Assembly (NCBI GenBank): GCA_038496445.1
Contig: JALMLS010000268.1
Span: forward strand, 310,001 to 374,000
DNA: 64,000 bases
Direction of reading: 5' to 3'
Source of the DNA: Trichosphaerium sp. ATCC 40318
Taxonomy: Eukaryota > Discosea > Flabellinia > Trichosidae
Shown: positions 57,690 through 64,000 of the stretch, piece after piece
Numbering within the stretch: position 1 is the first letter of the stretch
How the letters are laid out: each line of letters begins with the position of its first letter
Position numbers and translations under genes: made by a program
The notes under the pieces: generated by a model
The model's input: the letters and a program-made list of their open reading frames with translations, nothing else
Database searches by the model: none
What the model was told of the DNA's origin: nothing

Positions 57690-60600
57690 ATGGAGTTCGC
57701 CACCCTTTTGCTTGGTAAAGCGTCAACTGGCAAACTTGCTCTGGCGTATGCGTTTGCTAGACTGAGCGACGCGCCAGGTACTAATTGGCAGTTTTATACT
57801 TGCTTTTACTAAAATTCCTTTTCTAACTAACCTCTTTGTAGTTGCAAGCGCAGAGAGAAATGAAACAGGAGCTGTACTGGAGCATCGCGTACTTTACAAA
57901 GGTCGAACGTATACGCTCGGGATTTTGCCTTTTGTGCGTTCAGTAAGCGTTTTTAGTTCTTAGTAACTCCGAATAGAGAAGTGAGCGCGATTCGAAATTG
58001 TTTTCTTGTGTCATACAAGATTGCCAAGGTTTTGTATTGACCTATTCGACACACCACAGGAGTACTTTCACGGCCGTCACAAAGTATATCAAGTTAATTG
58101 AAAAAAGCAAAAACATGAAAGTTGCCGTTCTGCCAGTTGTACGTCATGAACAACTTCAAAACCCTCGCTTGGCTAACGCGTTTACCCTACCTTAGACTTT
58201 AGTGGCGCACGACTTTGATGACGGCGACACTGACAGCGAGTCGCCCAGAGGAGAACCCGTATCTGTTGATGAAGGTAAAGCCTTAGCAAAGGAGCATGGG
58301 ATTAGTTTTATTGAAGCGTGTGCCAGCACGGACGTACGTGAAGCCCAGATTGTTTAGTTGATTTTTCTCCTTTTTTGTTGTTTTATTGTTTTCTGACATT
58401 TTTTTTTCGTATTATAGTTCAATGTTCGAGAGACCTTCGTCGATGCATTAGACCAAATGATTGAATTTGAATCATTGGGAAGAGCAAAAAAAAATAAAAA
58501 GAACAGGCGACACAGACGGAGGAAATCTGCTCCCGAAAACAACCACCTACGTACGGTAGGGCACGAACGTTGTGCCACAGCTACAGCGCCGTTGACAGCA
58601 CGCAATCATAGTGAAGAACCCAAAAAAGTAACAAAAATTGGTACGTCATAGCATTTTGTACATTTTGTATTTGACCAACTGACTCACCCTTAAAGCACGT
58701 TGCCATTTTGCAAATAAGGTAGTAGAAGTAACTTTACCGCCATCAATTACATTTTTGAGGCTTCACAAACAGCTAGAAGAAAAGTAAGCCTAGTTTGCAG
58801 AGTAGTTGTAAATGTGATTTTTCTAACGTTATTAATTGAGGTTTCAATGCAAGCTCAATTCAGCAGTGCAATACATACCAGCAAAAGGTGGCGGAATGAG
58901 AGTAACGAATGATGCCTGTACGTATTTGCCATCCATTTACCTAGGTAATCCAGACTAACACTTGCGCTATTAGTACTACAAATTGTCTTAAGAAGTTCGG
59001 ATGTAATCAATCTCCGCTTGGAGCGCAAAAATGTGACAAGGAGAAAAGCATCAGCCAGAAGCACTTTCAACAATTCACCTACTGTTCGACGGCCACCTGT
59101 GTTTCTTCGTGATACTGGCGCCAAGCCGTTTTCATTGTCAACCACTTCACTCCCTATAAATAGTAGGAGGCCTCAAAGTGCCCGAGACAACTTTGAGGCA
59201 CCAAACAGTCCAAGAAGTAAGTATAGTATAGTCTATTTTTTTGTTTGAGCCACGAAAAAGTTGATGGTTTATAAAAAGGTAAAACTGGTATACAAAGACG
59301 AGGCGTCTGGAAAAATAGATCATCGTTTCAGCGTGACACACAACGGCAATTACCTAAAAGTCATCGTCCCTCTACTCAGCCGCGGTCAGATCAACCAATA
59401 AACGAAGCAAAAGGGCAGCCTACTGACAAACAATCATCAAAACCAAAAACACGTGAACAACCTTCACAAACAATGGTTGTATCGCGTTCTTATGCAACGT
59501 GCGTAGGCCTTTATTTATCCACATACAAACCTAAAATTGCTTTAGGCTAAAGGATATGGCATTAGATAACTCGTCGGTCAGCCTGACCAATGACAGTCAG
59601 TTGCGAAAAGCGATTGAACTACTAACAGCTGAACGATCCTTTATAAAAAATCTAAAAATAATGAGAATGCTGATTGAGCCTTGTCGCAATCAACACTTAT
59701 TGACACCACACGAGTTGTATTCCGTATTCGCCAACATTGAAGACTTGATAGAGCACCACGACAAGTTCTTTGTAGTGCTTGAACAATGCACAACTGGTCT
59801 TCTTGGTCCGGACGGTATCGCCGAAGGGTTTGTCAGCAATACAGCTTTCTTTGAGGACTACATCCCCTATGTTAAGAATTACAACACGAGCACTACAGCG
59901 TTGCACTACTACCTCAAAACAATTCCAAAGTTCAGAGAGCTTGTCGAACAATTCGAAAAAGCACAGAGGAACTTAAAAAACCCTCCTTTGGACGTTCTAC
60001 TAGCAATGCCTGTCAGACATATGGGCGAGGTATGGACATTAATTCTTCTTTTTTTCCCCATCCTTGGTTGTTGCATGTGCTGACTTAGAGTTTTTTTAAT
60101 AGTACTGTATCTTGCTGAGGAGTTTGCAAAAATACAATCCACCCTCTAATTTTAGCTACAACACTACAGCCAAAGCAATCGAAAGATGTCAAAATTACCT
60201 GGACAGATACAACAAAGAGATTGACTCACATGCCACAACACAAATGAAGGAACTCATTCCTGTTATTGAAGCGATAGACCACGGCGTAGATCTCCTTGCG
60301 TCGGGACGTTATCTGATACGAAAGGGGTACTTACGGCTGGACATATCCATAAAACCCCGGCAAACAGATCAAGTGGAGCAACATTTACAAACCATCAACG
60401 AACACACCAAAATTTTTACATATCTATTCAACGACGCATTGGTGTGTACTACGGAAGGCAAACAAAAGCACAAGTACCTTGAGACTTTACGTCTTAAAGA
60501 AGTGATTGCAGTGCGTTACGGTGACCGCGATGAACACAATTTTTTCAAGCTGGACATGGCTTCAGCACAGTGGGTTTTTTCGTTGCCAACTGTTGAATTG

Positions 60601-60711
60601 TGTTCCAGTTGGGTGGATGACATTATGCTGATCCAGAGCGACGATTGGCTGAACAACCTGATATTGAAACATAAAAAAGCAGCAAAAAAAAAAGCTAAAC
60701 GATCAAAATAA
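57690..60711 (+). CDS. Ras-like pseudoGTPase - PB1-like - DH - PH fusion (putative RhoGEF)
   Basis: Start ATG 57690, about ten exons, stop TAA 60709-60711, about 680 residues. Residues 1-180 follow a Ras fold: MEFATLLLGKASTGKLALAY (degenerate P-loop), a strand YKGRTYTLGILPF where DxxG should be, CQGFVLTYSTHHRSTF, KYIKLIEK, VTLVAHDFDD where NKxD should be, and GISFIEACASTDFNVRETFV. A basic linker follows, then a beta-grasp PB1-like domain (VEVTLPPSITFLRLHKQLEE, AVQYIPAKGGGMRVTNDA, LLQIVLRSSDVINLRLER). A disordered linker leads to the DH domain (RKAIELLTAERSFIKNLKIM, LDVLLAMPVRHMGEYCILL) and PH domain (IFTYLFNDALVCT, HNFFKLDMASAQWVFSL). DH-PH pairs activate Rho GTPases. Every junction from the NKxD-like region to the end keeps phase; one splice near 57950-58010 does not resolve cleanly. 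Confidence 0.75.
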
Positions 60712-60916
60712 ACTGTAGATACGTATTGTGTACACACTTCTCAAGTTATAACTTGCACCTGTGCAACTCCTTTTTTTTTCGAATATTTTCTTTTGACCGA
60801 AGCGATTAACCACGTGCTTCAAATGGCAGATAGACACATGGCGACTTACCGATGGTGTAAAATAGTGACGATAGATAATCATTGACTGTTACAGAGGTTA
60901 ATTTTGGAGTTTTCAA

Positions 60917-61603
60917 ATGTTTTGGGCTGGAACGCAAGCTAAAAAAAGAGAATGGATGTATACGTATACGCCAGAGCACTCTCTTTTGAAAGCTCAAGGC
61001 GTAAAATGTGTTAGACCACAAACCAAATACACGCGCAAATCAATAAGAGACGCAACATTGTGCAGTATGCTTCTCAGATATAAGATTACGATCGTGATTA
61101 TTCCTGAAGAGCTTATACAGATGATAGTGTCGTATTTACTGGTACCATCACCTCCAGATAGAATAAACCTTACTTTCATCAAAAACGAGCGCCTTGCGTT
61201 CAAATTTACAATTTTATCCACCAAAACAACATACGACTTGGCACATATTCTAAAGAGAACCTCTATGCGTGCAAACCTAGGTTTAGACGCCTTTTTGGTA
61301 TTAGTACGCGGTGAAGGCATTCAGTTAATACAAATGGGAGAACGTGCGAATGGCTGTATTAAGGATCCGCATGGAGTTTACGAAGGCAGACAAGAAGCTT
61401 ATGGATCGTTTAAAGATTGGACTAAAGGACCATTATCCCGTCGTGATATGGATTGGCTTAACACTCGTACACTTGCAGAAGCCGGTGTCAAAGATGGCGA
61501 TGTAATTGACGACGAGTACACTTTCTCTAAAGAAGCACTGATGTTAGGTGTACCTTTGGTAACAAAAGCCACAGAAACCCAAGATTGGGGCGATTTGGAA
61601 TAA
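60917..61603 (+). CDS. F-box-like protein of unknown family
   Basis: One open frame of 228 residues from ATG 60917 to TAA 61603. A short F-box-like helix is visible (VIIPEELIQMIVSYLL) at residues 60-76, without the later half of a full F-box. It is followed by INLTFIKNERLAFKFTILST, YDLAHILKRTSMRANLGLDA and a C-terminal part with SRRDMDWLNTRTLAEAGVKD. The central region has a strand pattern that could be ubiquitin-like, but I cannot support that. The real start may be internal (ATG 61069), since the first 50 residues look arbitrary. Confidence 0.5.
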   Translation: MFWAGTQAKKREWMYTYTPEHSLLKAQGVKCVRPQTKYTRKSIRDATLCSMLLRYKITIVIIPEELIQMIVSYLLVPSPPDRINLTFIKNERLAFKFTILSTKTTYDLAHILKRTSMRANLGLDAFLVLVRGEGIQLIQMGERANGCIKDPHGVYEGRQEAYGSFKDWTKGPLSRRDMDWLNTRTLAEAGVKDGDVIDDEYTFSKEALMLGVPLVTKATETQDWGDLE

Positions 61604-61967
61604 GGTTTCTAGTTTTACTTTTTACACTTGAACAACAGCAACATGTACTCACCCTGCCCATATTATGTGCGCTTGCCTGTTTCCATTATTATAAGACTCT
61701 CCACTCGTGTGTTGGCACTAGTAATGATTTTGTGTTAATCTGTCACTTTCTATTTTGAGAATTTCACAAAATGTGACGTGGCTAGATTCGTGCCACTTCC
61801 ATTATCTTCAGGATCCTCAAGCGAGTAGTGACTTGCCTTAGCTGTATAGTATCTCATCATCTTGGCATTTGCGAAGCAAAGTTCTTGTGCACATGATACT
61901 TAGCCACGACTTGAATTTAGACGAAAAAAATAATTTTCATCAACAAAGGACGTTAACGTGTGGTTGA
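61604..61967. other. Intergenic region upstream of the F-box/MYND gene
   Basis: 364 bp without a convincing frame; AT-rich with several short inverted words. Presumed promoter of the downstream gene. Confidence 0.35.
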
Positions 61968-62744
61968 ATGGGAGGCGCTTCCAGCGTAGTACGTGGCTCA
62001 GAAATTGACGTGGCAACAGCAGTACGTTGATACCTTGGTATTATTGGCCTAAATACGCACCACTAGCTTAACTTTGATTGCTTCTTACGCATCGCAACGT
62101 ATTTGGAGCGAAAAGCCCATGACTTGCTTTCTTTAGCTCTGGTATGCAGCAGTTGGCACGAAATGATGCGAGATGCGATTAAAGTATCAATTCGACGTGT
62201 ATACGGCGTTTCACGTGAAGACTATCGCGGCCCGAAAGACTACACCTTGTATGACGATGGTATTGATTGGTTCGCCTTCTACAAGTCGTATCGAAAACTA
62301 AAGCACTTGACATGCACCACGTGCAAACGGTTTTTACACTCACCGGACGACAACAACAGAGATGTCAACTCATGTCCATTTTGTGACACTGCTGCTTTTT
62401 GCAATTCTTGTTGTTTTCAGAAGGGATGGCCCAAACATAGGTGGACGTGCAACCGGAGGGTATGGTTCCAATGGCGTGGGGGTGAGATGTCAGGTGTCAC
62501 GTATCGAACCATAATCCCTCGCACAAAACACCAGCGTGGCGCTACCCTCTACGACATTACAGAGAAGGATTGTGACGACTATGAACGCCGTATAAGCAAG
62601 CACATGGTTGTACGTGGTACGCCACGCGTTCAGCTGTGGTTCTGGCGCACGCAGCAATCTGTCAACAAAGACAAAACAATGAAAGACTACATTCCAATCT
62701 TGTTCAAGGAACGCGGTTTTACGGCTAGGTTGTACCTTACTTAA
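61968..62744 (+). CDS. F-box protein with MYND-type zinc finger and N-myristoylation signal
   Basis: Two exons: 61968-62021 and 62067-62744, 243 residues. The N-terminus MGGASSVVRGSEIDVATA fits the myristoylation consensus (Gly2, Ser6). The F-box spans the junction: LNFDCFLRIATYLERKAHDL, LSLALVCSSWHEM. In the middle is a cysteine cluster with MYND spacing: CTTCKRFL, then SCPFCDTAAFCNSCC, KGWPKHRWTCNRR, close to the C-x2-C...C-x2-C...C-x3-C...H-x3-C pattern. MYND fingers bind proline-rich peptides. The C-terminal part (YDITEKDCDDYERRISKHMV) is not recognised. An SCF adaptor tethered to membranes is the natural reading. The start is chosen because exon 1 supplies the F-box N-terminus in phase. 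Confidence 0.75.
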
Positions 62745-62961
62745 TGCACCTGCCGCTCATCAAAAAAAACCTTTGAGCATGTATTTCTTAAGTAGTTTAT
62801 TGTTTATTTAATGTAATAACGTTAAATTAATTAGAGGCTTATTAGTGTTTGCCTTTAAGTAGGATATTGTATCTCGGGCAGAAAAATGCTTGAGATTTTT
62901 TTTATTGTTGTTGAAGCCACAAACGAACAAAAAGAAAGCACGCTAACACTAAATATCGCAC

Positions 62962-64000
62962 ATGACGGCTGTTGTAGCACCTAGATCACCCTTACCTGTT
63001 ATAGTATTTCGTGGTACGTAAGGTGGCCTGGATACATAATTTGTAATAATTTATTAATTTATTCTTTGCTAATCCTTTCGAGTCCAGACAAAACTAACAA
63101 CAATCAACACATCACGTGCTATGATATTCAAGGAGAAATAGGCTGTGGCAGTAGCGGCAGTGTATTTGCAGCAAGAGAGAAGACTACACGAAAGCGTGTT
63201 GCGTTAAAGCGTATTAAACGCGAGTTCTTTGAGAAGTTCCACTCGCTTGTAAAGCAAGAATTTGATTTTGGTAGAACCTTTAAACACTCAAATATTATCA
63301 AGGTGCACGGCGTTTGTGTAGATGAAGGTACGTTATCCCAATCCATAACTTGAAAACAACATTGAAAATATTGTAAAAAACACGTGCTTACTTGCAACTT
63401 GAAAAAGGCCTTCCCGTACTGATCATGGAACGTGCTCGTTGCAGCTTATTTGATTTGCTTGATGGTAAACCCCTGTCACTCCTTAGACCAATTTTACAAG
63501 TGGCGACTTATCACGTGCTCAGAGCGTTACAGCAAATACATTCACGTGATATAGTGCACTGTGATATCAAAGTCGGTATGAGACATTCATATTAGTACAC
63601 TCTGATACTTAATTGTTGCGCAGAGAACATCTTGGTTGGATACGATGGTTTCTTTAAGGTAGCTGATTTTGGGTTTGCACAGACTGTTGGCCAGTTTAAC
63701 AAGATTCCACTCGCTGGAACGCCACAAGTACGTGATAATTCAGTATCTTTCAAGTTAATCATGGTATAGTACATGGCACCGGAGTGTTTTGTTGGCAAGG
63801 GAGAGTTTACGACAAAATTTGATATTTGGTCAGTTGGCGTATTAGTTTTTGCCTGTTTGGTTGGCGAGTTTCCAAAACAAGTAGACTTTTCATCAACAGA
63901 AAAAATATGCAGAACACTTGCAACTGTAGCAAAGCAAGGATACATCAATTATTCGTCACAAATCGGCGAACTTTCGATTGATGACGTAGCCTTCTTGGGC
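62962..64000 (+). CDS. Protein kinase, 3' end outside the window
   Basis: Start ATG 62962 (MTAVVAPRSPLPVIVFRGT), exon 1 62962-63017 with donor GTAAGG, next exon from 63083. Kinase motifs in order: GEIGCGSSGSVFAA (Gly-rich loop), VALKRIK (Lys of VAIK), FEKFHSLVKQEFDFGRTFKH (helix C), PVLIMERARCSLFDLLDG (hinge), IHSRDIVHCDIK (catalytic loop), FKVADFGFAQ (DFG), AGTPQYMAPECF (APE) and FDIWSVGVLVFACLVGEFPK. The catalytic loop has HCD in place of HRD, so the arginine that senses activation-loop phosphate is lost, as in kinases that do not need activation-loop phosphorylation. The catalytic Asp is kept, so it is probably active. Substrate class is unclear (Ser/Thr type by CDIK). It runs off the window at 64000. 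Confidence 0.88.

Overview
This is a compact, intron-dense nuclear region of a eukaryote. I count about 28 protein-coding genes plus one tRNA in roughly 57 kb of ordinary sequence. Introns are mostly 40-70 nt, begin with GTACGT or GTAAGT, and some carry a TACTAAC-type branch site. Genes lie 100-400 bp apart on both strands, with several divergent pairs and no operon logic. Gene content (AP-5 mu, MMADHC, DEP-DUF547-RhoGAP, SMYD5-type SET protein, a WRKY-type zinc finger, PD-(D/E)XK proteins with WYxVT repeats, many F-box proteins) points to a protist or an early-diverging fungus-like lineage rather than an animal, plant or ascomycete. I cannot name the organism. Most coding spans below include introns, and exons were rebuilt by eye from reading frames, splice signals and family similarity.

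Layout. 0.2-8.3 kb: WYxVT-repeat nuclease-like protein, F-box protein, mitochondrial PPR protein, TPR-SET protein. 8.6-16.4 kb: an unusual Rab GTPase, SWR1 subunit VPS72, signalosome subunit CSN2, an unrecognised large protein. 16.5-26.1 kb: tRNA-Arg(TCT), TSR2, a BRCT-SAPS fusion, DEP-DUF547-RhoGAP, a mitochondrial protein, a LON-domain-only protein, MMADHC. 26.1-33.4 kb: a block without recognisable host genes, made of nested inverted-repeat elements and palindromic arrays, with the remains of a Myb/SANT-like gene. 33.4-49.7 kb: F-box/TMEM185 membrane protein, two small proteins, ORC1, AP5M1, F-box/LRR, DPH4, a CCR4-type nuclease, an SH3 protein. 49.9-64 kb: purple acid phosphatase, importin-5, WRKY-type protein, a Ras-like/PB1/DH/PH protein, an F-box-like protein, an N-myristoylation-type F-box/MYND protein, and a protein kinase cut by the window end.

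Themes. Ubiquitin-ligase adaptors are dense (four clear F-box genes and one weak one) and sit with CSN2, which regulates cullin ligases. Small-GTPase signalling recurs: a Rab, a RhoGAP fusion and a Ras-like/RhoGEF fusion. The strongest novelties are the Ras-like/PB1/DH/PH gene, the WRKY-type gene with a WKNIGRR signature, the Rab that seems to have swapped C-terminal prenylation for an N-terminal myristoylation signal, the BRCT-SAPS fusion, and the nested hairpin-forming repeat block.
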